Source of the DNA: Punica granatum
Lineage: Eukaryota; Streptophyta; Magnoliopsida; Myrtales; Lythraceae
Assembly: GCF_007655135.1 (NCBI RefSeq)
Contig: NC_045130.1
Span: 4,402,001-4,466,000, forward strand
Length of the DNA: 64,000 nt
Direction of reading: 5' to 3'
A model generated the notes under the pieces. The model saw nothing but the letters and a program-made list of their open reading frames with translations. It did not search any database and was not told the origin of the DNA. The position numbers and the translations under genes were made by a program. Every line of letters starts with the position of its first letter. Position 1 is the first letter of the stretch. Positions 24,152 to 36,400 of the stretch are shown here, in pieces.

Positions 24152-26896
24152 TCATCTGAACCACCATCTCTGAGCCACTGAGAGAGGAGTGTTGAGGAAT
24201 GGTGCGTAACGGTGGATCAGAGGATAGACAGTTCGCCCAATCGTGGCCCACACACTTTGGTGGTAACCTCCAGTGGCAGGGGCATGGTACATGAGCTTCA
24301 ATTGCTGCAAAGAAAGCATTGAAATGTCAGAGAACTATATCAGCTCAAAGACACTGAACCACGTAAATTTGCATTGCTCTGAAGTTTAGAAAAAAGTTTC
24401 CTTCCAATATAGACTTTCACTAGAAAATCGAAAAAAAGGAATTAAAAATGTTTTCGTAAGCAAAAGGAGATGATACAAACCTGCCAGTACATGAAAATGA
24501 CCATTATGTTCCGCTGCCACCTGCAGTTCATATTTGCACATCAGATTGTTAATTCAGTCTCACCCTCAGGCGCGGGGAAACGGGGGGGAAAACCAAGGAA
24601 ACCCGGAATTGTGGAAGAAGCAGTAAACAGAAAGGACGCTTTAAGATACTGACAAGAACAACAATATTTAAGATACTTACGAGAACAACGATATGAGTAT
24701 GAGGAAGCCAAGTCCGATCTCAGCATGAGAGGAGAGTATGCTAAGTGTCGTAATGTTTGACTCCACCCATACACATGGTTCCTCCAAGTACTTCCTATTT
24801 TTGAACCAAAAAAAAAAAGAATGGATGTCAGATTTCAAAAGAATGCAAAAAAAAAAAAAAGGGGGCCACTTATGAGCTTCTCATTCACATATGTCATCTC
24901 CCAGTAACATGTCACACTTTTATATGATAGAAGCATATATAGTCTCTGAAACAATGAATTTGTTAGTGGATGAAAAATCTCCTAAACAAGGTACCAAATC
25001 TCCCACAAGCTAAGGGGGTATAAAAAAGTCAGAAAATACTACAATTTGTCAGTAAAGATGTTTTAATGCAGTTATTCATGGTTCCTACCTATAAAGCAAG
25101 GAACGAGTGAAATTACGCCTAAGAAACTTCGCCACGTGCTCGACCGTTCGGCACAAAACAGGAATTAAGGCAACTGCAATTGATAAAAAATATGATCAGA
25201 TACCTTCTACCCCCTAACCGTAATGGGAAGAAAAAGAGGAAAAATAAACTAGATGTTGATCCAACACTGACATCTAAGGTTGACAGGTGCCGTGAGAAAT
25301 GTGAGGCCATAGATAAAGCTGATGAAATCCTTGGCCACAACCACAGACTGAAAGTAGACTTGCAAGGCCTGCATATTCCATGCTCTGGGTTTCTGCAATC
25401 AGTTACAGTAGTTAATAGATGACTATCAACATTGAGCCTCGGGCTTCCTCAAATATGATCAGCAACTGCAGTAATTACCCCATATAACGAATACACAGAA
25501 ATCAGGGAGGAGACAACAGTGCCCATGAAGGAAAGACGATATGCTCTGTTAGACAGGCTTTTGGGGACTAGAGGAAATATTGCAAGCACAGCCACAACAA
25601 GTACCTGGAGAAAAGGATCAAAAGCCGAAAACAATTCAAAAACAGAGGCTCAAATATCAGTATTGACTAAAGCTTGCGATAAGTAAAAGCATGATGAACA
25701 AATGAAGATTGAAACATAACTACAGCTCTGGTTTACAATGAGCTGAGACCGAAAGAAACAGATACAGGAATTCTAGGCTGTTGTATCATAAATCATAATG
25801 CTGATATACATAAAATGTCCGAAATGTACCCAAGCATTGATAGAAAACTGTATGGTCTGTCGATCCATGGCCAGAGAAGACGGACTAGTAGCTGATGAAC
25901 CTGAGCTTCGGGCAGTTGATCCTACATCATATGATCGGCTTAAGTACGATAGAAGAAGTGGATTTGTTAATAAATCAGGAAAAAAAATTTAATTATTTCA
26001 TTGCCGAAACTGATACATGCGCATTTTTAGCCCCACGGGACTCGAAGAAAACTTATCCTCATAATGGCTTCAACTTTCTGATCCTTTGCAACTTATGATA
26101 AAATGTTGTAATTATAACAAACCAGATAACTTACCCGAACTGCGTGATCGAGCTGGTTCACTAGTTGTCGTAGACGAAGAAGAGGATGGAGCAGATTGTC
26201 TACCTGCTTGAGAAGAACTGCCCGAAGACATTGCCTCCACAACAAGATCAGGATCCTGCAAGCATCATTTGAATTCAAACTATAAACACCGAGACAGAGA
26301 TACCATCCAAAAGTACGTAACAATTCAAAAAGAATGCTCAAAAGTGGCTCACGGACCAGTAAAGTCGACAAATTGTTTACTCTTTAGCAATTTATTTCTC
26401 AATTTCCATGAAAGTAAACCTCAACATTGAAAAATTAACAAAGACTTTAGCTTCTCAACATGTTGATAAACAACATAGTGGTTTGAGGACAAGTCAATTC
26501 AACACATTTTGGAATTTCCAGTACTTAATTTCTCGAATTCAACCAGCCGTCAGTCCCAAAATTGAATCCTAGCACGCGAAGCAAGCGAACGCGAGACCAG
26601 ATTACATGATTATCGAGCCAAATCCACCGGAAAAGCACGATTCTGAGGAACCTAAGCTGCTGCATGCTAACCATGAAAGGAAATGCAGAGAAATGAATTA
26701 GCGAAAGAGCGAGAAGTACGATGTAGCGCTGGTAGAATTTGCGCTTGTAATGGTCGACGACTTCGGAACGGGAGGCCAAGTGAGGTGGGATGAGGACGTT
26801 GGACCAGTAATCGGCCCATCGGGGGTCGTTGTCGTAGTCGTACGCCGCCGCCGCTATCCTCTTCAGCCTCTGCGGGTCTTCTCTCTCCTCCCCCAT
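24152..26896 (-). CDS. POM33/TMEM33-family membrane protein
   Basis: Nine exons: 26896-26720, 26255-26135, 25921-25830, 25604-25479, 25392-25272, 25173-25089, 24794-24681, 24520-24481, 24304-24152; 342 residues. The soluble N-terminus (DPRWADYWSNVLIPPHLASR) leads to a Ser/Thr-rich linker. Several hydrophobic segments follow (LVVAVLAIFPLVP, FMGTVVSSLISVYSLYG, RFALIPVLCRTVEHVAKFL, GLGFLILISLFS), and the C-terminus ends QRWWFR. This pattern matches the plant homologues of yeast Pom33/fission-yeast Tts1/animal TMEM33, proteins of the ER and nuclear envelope linked to nuclear pore distribution and ER shape. Some Arabidopsis annotations wrongly call it a dihydroflavonol-reductase-like protein. The third exon is easy to miss but required for frame. 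Its start lies 279 bp from the divergent coiled-coil gene. Confidence 0.88.
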
Positions 26897-27175
26897 CTCT
26901 CTCTCTCTCTTCGCTCCTTCCGGATTTCAGCTGAGCAGAAGCAGACACAGCACGATCGTGAACCGAACTGGATTATAAGCCGAAACTGCGCCGAATAAGT
27001 ATTTCCGACCATTCAGTCTGACTAAAAAGAAGAAAAGGTAAACCGTGGCTAGGAAGTCAACCGGACCGGACCGAACTGAATCGAACCGCTCACGGGCCGA
27101 TTGACTGCACTTCTCGTCCATTGATGTTCTGCAGGTCGATCGGAGGAGCAGAACAGAGCAGAGTAGATCCTGCAG
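26897..27175. promoter_or_regulatory. Divergent (bidirectional) promoter interval
   Basis: Only 279 bp separate the start codons of the POM33-like gene (-) and the coiled-coil gene (+). A CT-rich run (about 26894-26913) forms the leader of the minus-strand gene. No clear TATA box is seen in either direction, as is common for broadly expressed plant gene pairs. Shared control is inferred from spacing only. Confidence 0.55.
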
Positions 27176-29508
27176 ATGGCCGGCTTACTAGCTTGGGCGG
27201 CGGACGTCGTTGGCGGAGGCGGAGGAGCGACTGACGATCTAGACGAGGACAGCTCAATTCCGCTCGTGTTCACTCCGGATCAGCAGAAGTACGTGCAGGA
27301 GCTCGACCAGAAGGCCGCCTCCCTCAGCCGCTCGATCCAGGATCTGCGGCTGAGGATCCCTCCCCCGGACATCTCCCAGCGCCTCCCTCACCTCCACGCC
27401 CACTCCCTCGCCTCCAACGCAGCCCTCGCTCTCCAGCTCAACTCTCACTCCGCCACTCGCGAACAGGTTCGTGTTCCTCAACACTCTGAGAAATTTAGGG
27501 GACTTGGTTCCACTTTCAGCTAAACTGAGCATCAGAAATCGTAAAGATCGACCATTTTCTTGCCTGATAATGCCGATTTCAGTTGAAAGTATTTTTTCTA
27601 GGAAAATTGTAATGCTGCCAATGAACATTACTGATATTTCGTTTCAATGAAGAAGTGCCCTTGCACATTTTGATTTAGTTCATAAGTTTGTAAATTTGTT
27701 GTCTGAAGATGCATAAGCTTGATATTCGAGTTTGCTTTCGTGTTCCTCTGCTGTTCTTTCATCTGATCTTCTCTTTTTAAAATGGCAGTTATTTGTCTAT
27801 CTAGTGATTCACAAGGATTTTTTGTTGAAGTTTACTGGAAAAACGTGATCATTTTGATAAAATTGAAACCTAAATGTGTAATCTTAATCTTGTATCGATC
27901 TCTTTGACGTGATTTCTTAAGCAACAATTAACATGGCTAGTCTGGTTTAATTAGATTCTGCTCTTACGGCTACTTTTGGTCTACCCTGCCTTATAATCTG
28001 TCGCCTTCGGTGCTGTTTTATGGGGTTGGAGTGCCAAAAAGCTTTCTTGTCGTTTATCTTGCCGCTTCTTCATTTAGTTGACCCAGTATGCTGAAGACTG
28101 ATAGCTACAAGTAGGGGCTAGTGGGTTTTCTAATCGTTCAAACTGATGTGTATGATCAGGCTCAACTGAGGGAGGTTACCCTGCAAGAAGAAAATGCTGC
28201 ATATGAAAAGGCCAACTCAGACTGCGAGAACAAAATCCAGGAGAAAATACAGGAGGCTGAAGCACTTCGAAAGAAGTTGCAGGTACTTCTTGAGGGCGGC
28301 CCAAAATTGTTGTTGCTGCTTCTCTTTTTGGAGCTCTAGCGAATGTCTCTAACTGTAATGGCCGTCATGGATGTGTTACATTTCCTTCTATCGGCTAAAA
28401 CTTAGTGTAATATCTTTGTTGTTCTTGCATTATAATTACTTGAGTTGATTTTATATTTCCTCTCTCGGTTGATTCCACACTCTAATTTCATAATTAAATT
28501 GTTGGGCCAACTTTATGAATTGACAATGGCAGGACATAGACGAGGATGAGAAAAATTTGATGGATGAGCTGGAAAGTGCGCACAAAGCTCTGGATACAAA
28601 TCAGTCTGGAAGTTCTGATGGACCTAAAGTTGAATCTCTTACGGAATCTGAAGGGGGACTGGATGCAGATTCTAAGAAGGCTGTGATTCTGGAAAATATA
28701 GAGAATAAGAAGAAAGAATTGGTTTGTTGCTTGTCTTTCTCACCGAGAATAATCTTTTACATTTTCTCCCTTCAATTTCACTGAAACTAGCCTTGTTTTG
28801 CAGAGCTTGATGGAGGAGAAAGTTCAAGAATTGGAAAAAAGGTGGATGATAGTTCAGGATCATGCACTGAAGCAGCCATCTCCAGGTATCTTACTTGGTT
28901 CCGGTTATTTCGCTGACCCTGTGCTGCAGCATTAGAAAGCAATGGATATTTTGAATAAGACATATTATAGCTCGAGACACGTTCCGTTCCCCGAGTAAAT
29001 GGCATTTTCTCTCTTGCAGCCCAGAGAGAGAAGATATTGGATAAACAGCTCCACAGTTTAATTGAGCAATTAGCAACAAAGCAGGTGGCGTTTACATTCT
29101 ATAAATTTGCTCTCTGTGAACTGAATCATTTCATGGGACAGTCATCTTGGTCTTAGCTGATGGAGCGAAACTTTCTTTCCTTTGTTTTTCTTCTCTCGAG
29201 CATAGGCCCAGGCTGAAGCCCTAGTCAATGACATCCATCTGAATGAGAAGGAACTAGAAAGATTAAATGGGCTGTCGAAGAGGCTTGGCACAAGCAACAT
29301 GGAGGCCACTATGGCCAGGAACCGGTTTGGAAGAAGCAACTCTGGGCTTGGATCTGCTTCTCTAGATTACACAGGCAATTCTCATGGCCGGCCTCTCTAC
29401 GGTGTTGGGCGAAATGAGAGCCTACAGAGGCCTGCTCTACTTAGGTCGGCTTTCGTGCTTTACTTACTAACATTGCACGTGTTGGTGTTCATCAAGATTT
29501 CATTCTGA
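27176..29508 (+). CDS. Plant coiled-coil protein with hydrophobic C-terminal tail (function unknown)
   Basis: Six exons: 27176-27466, 28160-28282, 28533-28721, 28804-28885, 29020-29084, 29206-29508; 350 residues. The N-terminus (MAGLLAWAADVVGGG) is followed by a charged segment containing FTPDQQKYVQELDQKAASL. Long coiled-coil runs rich in E, K, L and Q span about 98-310, interrupted by an acidic linker (about 165-190). A Gly/Ser/Asn-rich stretch leads to a last hydrophobic segment SAFVLYLLTLHVLVFIKISF (about 331-350) that ends the protein. That layout is of a tail-anchored membrane protein with a cytosolic coiled coil, in the manner of golgin-type or nuclear-envelope tethers. I believe it is a conserved plant family but cannot name it. 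It does not match augmin subunit 1. Every exon junction has canonical GT-AG sites and the total is in frame. Confidence 0.85.
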
Positions 29509-30226
29509 AGAGCATCTTCGGCCCTTTTGTCACCACTCTACCAGTAGAAATTCTTCTTAATTCATAAGCAAAGTTACCCCCCTGCTGTTTATATGTTGAG
29601 CCGCCTATTTGTTCCTTTTTTGAGTTGATGTTACAAAAGAAAGGAATGGTAATTCCTGTCCAATTCCAATTAAGAGACTTGGGTGTATGTATTCTACTTG
29701 TATGGAGCATGAATATTCTCATGTATATGATTAAACACATCGAGAGAAATAGTGGCTTAAACCGAAAGGAAATGTAGGTCCTCGAGATTATAGATTGAAT
29801 GTTAATGAAACAGTTCATTCTATTTCCTTGTTATCCAGCTGTACTCTACGATCCTTGAGCACTGGAAAGATCCGACTGCTGGAACATTAATGTGCCAAAC
29901 AGTTTGATTAACTTTCAGAACACCGAATTCGTGTAGCTGGAAACGGGAATTAAATCCAAGAGCTTGCCGATCGACGTCTGAATTAAAAGAAGTCCCTCTT
30001 ATGATGGAAATATTGTGCACATGGAATTCAATCCTCTGCTGCAGTGGTACATGATGATGTAGCAACTTACAATTTGCATCACCCACATAATGAATATCAA
30101 AGGAAGTTGAAATTGTCTATTCAGGGAAAAAAAGAATGTTGAAGATATGACAAATATGATAAGCCATCGGGTATGCGCATTTAATGAACCAAAACAATGT
30201 TGCCCTTGATCTCTGGCCGCCTCCCT
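29509..30226. other. Convergent intergenic region
   Basis: This is the 3' flank of the coiled-coil gene (+) and of the first TBL copy (-). Short ORFs on the minus strand (29492-30086) are read as chance. Nothing else is seen. Confidence 0.5.
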
Positions 30227-31748
30227 CTATCTCCGACTATCGGTCTTCATCGTCTCCAGCAAGAAATCGCTCCAAGCATCGACCGGCCCAGGCAGGCACC
30301 AGTGGACACAGTCGTTAAACCATTTTTCATTGGGCGGATGCCCATACTTGTTTGGGTGCCCGTCCGGTCTCAAGAGCAAAGCCTGAGTTGTGTCAAGTAA
30401 CCTGTACATCAGCCCCCTCTTCCTCCCCTCCGCTTCAGCCTTCTGGAATTCTTCCTTTTGGATCATGTACAGCTCTGTCTCTTCGCCGCCTAAGGTGGTT
30501 TCATTGCTCGAAAACGGCTTTTTTCTCACACAGTCACCTCCATCGTTCCATAGCCCGCCTTCGAAGTGTGATGGCGAGAGTGTCCTGAGATACGTTATTC
30601 CCCTGTAATTCTTCCTACTGTTGATGGCACTGAAAACGGTCCTCAATGCCTTTCTGAAGCCCTCAAAGTTTGAGATGTACGGCACGTTCTCGAGCATGCA
30701 GAAATGGCAACCAACTCGTTGTTGTTTCTCATAGAAGATGAGCGAACCGAAGAACCAGTGCCCTCCGGAGATGATCAGATAGTCGAATTCGTCTATATGG
30801 GCCAGCCAATGGTCATCGATCTCATCCAGGTAGAGATTGAAGATTCCTGAGTGCGCGGGACCATCCGGATCTGATTGATTCGTTTTCACCAAGTGAGGGG
30901 AAGTGAACGTCGCGAGGGTGAAATTGTATGTCACGTAATTCCACCGCTTGACAAAGCGCTCGTCCGGCGTGTATGCATCTTTAGGGTACTCCACCTAGAA
31001 AGAACAGATACCATATGAAGGCCTACTGATCATCCACATTACTAATTATAATCGATAAATAAGACTAGCACTGAACAGAAAACGTACTCCATCCATATGA
31101 ACGTCGAAATTCAATTTGTGACCGGCTTACGGGCATGCGACGATTCTATAACTCGGGAATGTCAAGACCAGATGCGCGGATGATTTTATATATACTCACC
31201 CTGGAGAGTAAGCAAATGAGGGACTGCACTTGGTTCCTTGCCAGAGAGTCCCCAACAAAGGCCATGGACTTCCCTCTCGCAAGCTCCAAGAACCGGGTCG
31301 GGTCAAACAGTGGGAGTTCGCACCCGAAGGGCTTCCACCTCCATTTCATGAAGCCAGAGTCGGGCCGCCCGTACTTCATGCAGTTCTGGTGCTCGTGGAT
31401 CGCCATGCATGTCTCATTCGTGTAGTACGGGGCGCTATGGTCCGGCGCCCACTCCCCCAAGAATATGTCTCATTCTCTATTAGCACCGGCATCCGAATCA
31501 GCGATAGTATGATTGACATTGTCGTCTCTAACATCAATTACTCGCGAGATCGAAGCCGGAGTAGAAGAAGAGGGAGGAGGATCACGAATAGAAATCGCGA
31601 ATTCGAGGTAATCAGGTTGACGATGATACTCGAAATGGGGGTAAATGGAGATGACGGTGATGAGGATCAAGGAGATGGTCACAACAAGAACTACACTCGG
31701 AGGTTTCCCGAAGGGAATAATATCATGAGCTCCTGCTCTGGCCTTCAT
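30227..31748 (-). pseudogene. TBL: Trichome-birefringence-like gene copy 1, with in-frame premature stop
   Basis: Two exons, 31748-31200 and 30994-30227, which would code for 438 residues. Codon 93 is TGA (31470-31472) where copies 2 and 3 have TGC for the Cys of ECDIFSGEW, the start of the PMR5N domain. Everything downstream stays open in the same frame: the GDS motif FVGDSLARN (about 164-172), the DxxH motif DCVHWCLPG, canonical splice sites and a normal stop. The N-terminus has a signal-anchor helix (about 18-36) as in Golgi-resident TBL enzymes, which O-acetylate cell-wall polysaccharides. One substitution therefore removes both catalytic motifs. It could be a recent pseudogene, an allele, or a base-call error. 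Initiation at an internal ATG would lose the membrane anchor. Confidence 0.82.
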
Positions 31749-34700
31749 CGATCTTTCTGATATATGCCAGTGTAGAGTGTTTGAGAGGGTAGCTATCTAG
31801 AGATCATATCCCTCTTTGATATATCATATCTATCCTTTTTAATAATATGATCTGCTGGCCACCAACCCCTTAGACGACTTATATGAGTAATCTTTAGCTC
31901 CTCCTCATCAATATATACATACATATATATATATATATGTATGTATGTGTGTGTGTATTGTATTCGGGATATGGTAAAAGTGAATAGATCTAGTAAAGTG
32001 ATAGATATTAAAATCGAATATTTAAATTTCAAGCAAGAGCTTCTGCCAGAGTATATCATTTTTTTTCTCTGTTAATGGATGATCTTTAAAAATGAAATTT
32101 CCAAGTGTGTGTGTATATATATATATATATTTTTTTTTTCTCGGAAGAAATTTCCAAGTATATGACCTTTAGTAATTAGTTAATATTAAATTGTCTCATT
32201 TAGGTCCTTGGTTTAAAAAAGAATAAAAGAAAAAGGGTTCACGGATATGTTTGTGTCCTTAACTAACTAAAACATTTTAAAATGGAAGTTGCATGGTTGG
32301 CTAATCAGTAGTTAATGATGATTAGCTGGCTGTTGGACTCAATATTCACCCGCATTTGGTGCATCACGTTTTGTACTTTGGAACTGGTGAATTTGATGCT
32401 TAAATTAATTTTGTAAAAGCACATGGCATATTGAAAAGATAGTTTGGTATAGTAATATTGTTCTTGATCTGGGGTCGAGAAGTCTTATTGCTGGGAATTT
32501 CACGGTGCGTTTGGTTTCAGAGTTAAAGTAATTTTGATTTTGATTGTGGAAAAGGACAAATGTTGTGTAGTGCGTTGAGTTAAAGTTAAAGTTAAAGTTA
32601 AAATTTTTGACTTGGGAAATGTGTATTTTTATTGTGTAGTGGATTGAGTTAAAGTTAAAGTTAAAGTTTTTGTGATTTTAACCCTGAAAATAAACGGCAG
32701 AGGTTAATGTCTCTTTATTTTTTTTCCCTCTTATCTATTAATTTCAATCTCTATAGGTTTATGAACTCTTTTATAATTGAATTAAAAAAAAATTCCTGTG
32801 CATGTTACTCTGTTTAACTAATGCGGGCAGAGGTCTAACCTCATGTGTATCTTTTAAAAAGGCGACGCCTATAAGAAAGCAATCATCATATATAAATTAA
32901 TAATCCATGGATCTAAATCTCTAATTATAAGAAGTCAAATTAAGAATCCGAATTATATATATATATATATATTTCTAATCTAATTATAACCAAGTCATAA
33001 GTTTCAGTTTTTTTAAAAATAAATTATGTCCATATCCAAAGTATATTATTTTAATATAATCGAATTATAGAATTCGATTTGTTTTGTCCGATTAGCCGAA
33101 TAATCTGATATCCGTTTGAGTTGTATCATCCCTAATATTATGAGGAATTATAATCTCGTATAGGGACATATTCATGCCAATTTTATTTATGCAGAAAGTC
33201 ACAAAATATCATACCTAATACATTTCAAACAACAAAAAACCTGCAATAAAATATCTCGAACCTAATCTTTATTTACTTTAAAAGTTATATAATCCACAAA
33301 GTGGCCAGCTAAATAATCATGTTCAATTCACAAAGTAGCAAAACAAATCAAGTTCATAATTCAAGACACGAGGAAAAAAAAGAAGAACAATTAGCTCCAT
33401 GATAAGGCTTGCAAGGCCCATACAAACAAATGGTTTGAGTCGATTTTCAACTTTAAAAACCAAAAACCAAACCATGTTAACAAATTTTTTTTAAAAAAAC
33501 CTTAATCAAACTATATTTTCGGTCTGATTTTCGGTTTTTTGGTTACCTAAACAGCCTTAGTAGCGGTGCGGCCATTATGGGGTATACACATAACAAGTTT
33601 ACTTATTAAAAGAAAAATGTAGAGATTATGTAAAATTGCCAACAAATAAATAAATAAATGAATATATAAATGAATAATTCAAGCGATGGACTAGCTGTAC
33701 AAAAAAAAAATGCAGAAATTTCAAGAAATGGCATGGAATGGAATGGTTGCATAAGCGCGATCCGCTAACTAGTCTACTCTACTTCCTTCTTTGTAAGTGT
33801 AACGAATTTTCCATCTTCAATTAAGGATAACTCGCAAGTCACTAAGGATATAAATTCGAGCCAACTGGTGCCCCTCATGCTCCTTTTCTAGGAGTCGAAC
33901 AACTCCTTCATGTTAAACAGGCTGAGTTGATGCTGACCTTCATGACCGTGCCCACTATGATCCAGCGTAAAATAAATGGCTCGATTCGTTCTACGCGTAA
34001 ATTTTGATATTGATTTATGTATCTCACGTTTCAAATTGAATATATGAATGATCTCTTGTCTTTTTATGGACACTTGATTATTTCACTTTCCCCCAGTTCG
34101 ACCATAATTTTATATATTGAAACGTACAGCTTAAGAAAAATCATAAACAAAAGGTATGTCATTAAGTAATCAAGTTTTGGAAATCATTTGTATTAGACAG
34201 CTAAGACAGCAAATAACATTTCCTACTCTGCCATTTATATTTTTGATTGACAATCGCACATTAAAATAATAAAATTGTCACATACATACCATCGAAAGAA
34301 AAAATTGTCACTTACGCTCTTGCTTAGTTTACGTACTTATAAAGTGCAATAAACTAACTAATTAATGGGAAGGAGGACTTAAGATATATAAGACTCTCTC
34401 ATAATGGGCCATTCTGTAAGTAGCTGGCTCATCGAATTAGATGGGGTTGATGGTCCTAAATCCAAATATTCACGAAGTATTGATCGAAACTAAGTTCTCA
34501 TTTAAGTGCCGACGATTAAAAGGAGATTCGTGAATTTAGTATAATAAAATATATATTCTAATAGCTAATAAAGGAATACGAGTATCGAATCTAAAATCTC
34601 TTATCAAGCGAGATTATGCGTTACCGCTTGGTTTTAGGTTATATTTACTATGTACTTGGACACAATAGACGGGCCGCAAGAACTTGAAAGGACTATACAA

Positions 34701-34954
34701 GCACTTCTGTAAGTTCAAGATCGAATGCAAAACCTCAAAGAAATCGATCCCTTTTCTTATGATCAAACTTTTATATATATGAATCTCATCTCATTTCCGG
34801 AGGAACATGTGGAATTATCGACCTCAATTAGCATCGCCCACACAATGAATATACCAATCGAATTCGAAGATATGACAGGTACGAAACGGTAAGCCCGCAT
34901 GGATATATATATGTATAAACATCTACTGAATCAAAACTATGTCGCCACTAGGGC
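31749..34954. other. AT-rich spacer between TBL copies 1 and 2
   Basis: It has no gene. It carries (TA)n/(GT)n runs (31918-31960, 32110-32131, 32951-32971), a MITE-like element (32503-32699), and several blocks that recur after TBL copies 2 and 3: AGCTGGCTGTT near 32325, the TCTAACCTCATGTGTAT block near 32835, the CTTCATGACCGTGC block near 33938, and the AGACGGGCCGCAAGAACTTG block near 34669. These mark the duplicated flanks of the array. Confidence 0.65.
32503..32699. mobile_element. MITE-like element with GTTAAA minisatellite
   Basis: The left end reads GGTGCGTTTGGTTTCAGAGT and continues TAAAG. The right end, reverse-complemented, reads TGCCGTTTATTTTCAGGGTT and continues AAAA, so the termini are imperfect inverted repeats of about 24 bp. 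Inside are two blocks of GTTAAA hexamers separated by about 50 bp. There is no ORF. The ends resemble those of the element at 51372-51545. Confidence 0.6.
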
Positions 34955-36400
34955 TCACTTCTCCTCCCTCGATATCCGACCCTCTATCTTCATCATCTCC
35001 AGCAAGAAATTGCTCCAAGCATCGACCGGCCCTGGCAGGCACCAGTGAACACAGTCATTATACCACTTCTCATTAGGCGGATGCCCGTACTTGCTCGGGT
35101 GCCCGTCGGGCCTCAGAAGCAAAGCCTGAGTTGTATCAAGTAACCTGTACTTCAGCCCCCTCTTCCTCCCTTCTGCCTTGGCCTTTCGGAATTCTTCCTT
35201 TTGGATCGCATACAGCTCCGTCTCTTCGCCGCCTAGAGTTGTCTCATTGCGAGAAGACGGCTTTGTTCTCACACAGTCCCCTCCAGCATTCCACAGTCCG
35301 CCTTCGAAGTGTGATGGCGAGAGAGTCCTGAGATAGGTTATTCCCTTGTAATTCTTCCTACTGTTAATGGCACCGAAAACGGTCCCAAGTGCCTTTCTGA
35401 AGCCATGAAAGTTCGAGAGGTATGGTACGTTCTTGAGCTGGCATAAATGGCAGCCGACTCGTCGTTGTTTCTCGTAGAAGATGAGCGAACGGAAGAACCA
35501 GTGCCCTCCTGAGATGATCAGGTAGTCGAGTTCGTCTACCTGGGTTATCCACTGCTCATCGGCCTCGTCCAGGTAGAGATTAAAGATTCCTGAGTGAGCT
35601 GGACCGTCTGGGTCCGATTGATTTGCTTTCACCAAGTGCGGAGAGGTGAACATCGCGAGCGTGAAGTTGTGCGTCACATAATTCCACCGTTTAAAGCGCT
35701 CGTCCGATGTGTATGAAATGTCCTTAGGGTACTCCACCTAGAAAGAAATTTGACATGCCGATATATAAGAACACATAGCGTATCCGCTCTATCTTGAAAA
35801 CGCCGAGAAATGGCTAATCAAAGAGAACTGATTTTCAATACTCACCCTGGACAGTAAGCAAATGAGAGACTGCACATGGTTCCTTGCGAGGGAGTCTCCA
35901 ACAAAGGCCATGGACTTCCCTCTTACAATCTTCAAGAATTGGGTCGGTTTGAATAGCAGGAGCTCACACCCAAACGGCTTCCACCTCCACTTCATGAATC
36001 CGGAGTCGGGCCGCCCGTACTTCATGCAGTTCTGGTGCTCGTGGATCGCCATGCAAGTCTCATTCGTGTAGTACGGCGCGCTTGGGTCTGGTACCCACTC
36101 CCCCGAGAATATGTCGCACTCTTTATTATTAGCACCGGTCGTATCCGTATCAACCACAACAGGATCAACAACATTTTTGTCTCTAACGGTGACTTGCGTG
36201 ACTGGAGGAGGAGGAGGAGGAGAAGGAGGAGGAGGAGGATTGTGACTAGAAATTTCCGGCGACTGGTAATCGGGCTGCTGATATTCGAAAGGGTGGTAAA
36301 TGGAGATGAGGGTGATGAGGATGAGGGAGGTGGTCACAACAAGAACAACCTTGGGAGGTCTTCCGAAGGGAAGCTCACGAGCTCTTGCTTTGGGCTTCAT
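34955..36400 (-). CDS. TBL: Trichome-birefringence-like protein, copy 2 (intact)
   Basis: Two exons, 36400-35846 and 35737-34955, separated by a 108-bp intron; 445 residues. Seen in order: a basic N-terminus, one signal-anchor helix (about 18-36), a low-complexity linker with long Pro runs (about 55-66), the PMR5N domain starting [11 protein letters not shown], the GDS motif in FVGDSLARN (Ser about 170), and the PC-esterase/DUF231 domain ending with [14 protein letters not shown] (Asp about 413). GDS and DxxH are the acyl-transfer catalytic motifs of plant polysaccharide O-acetyltransferases. TBL proteins act in the Golgi, acetylating xylan, mannan, xyloglucan or pectin depending on clade. 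Sequence looks closest to the TBL19-25 group from memory; the substrate cannot be assigned. It is the only copy here with both a short intron and an undamaged frame. Confidence 0.92.

Noticed and set aside
27176..29508. Coiled-coil gene as augmin subunit 1 (HAUS1)
   Set aside because: The general coiled-coil look suggested it, but the N-terminus and the hydrophobic C-terminal tail do not fit the augmin subunit sequence as I remember it.
31470..31748. Copy 1 TBL first exon as a separate 92-residue membrane peptide
   Set aside because: The downstream frame continues without shift and matches the other two copies, so this is a truncated reading of one gene.
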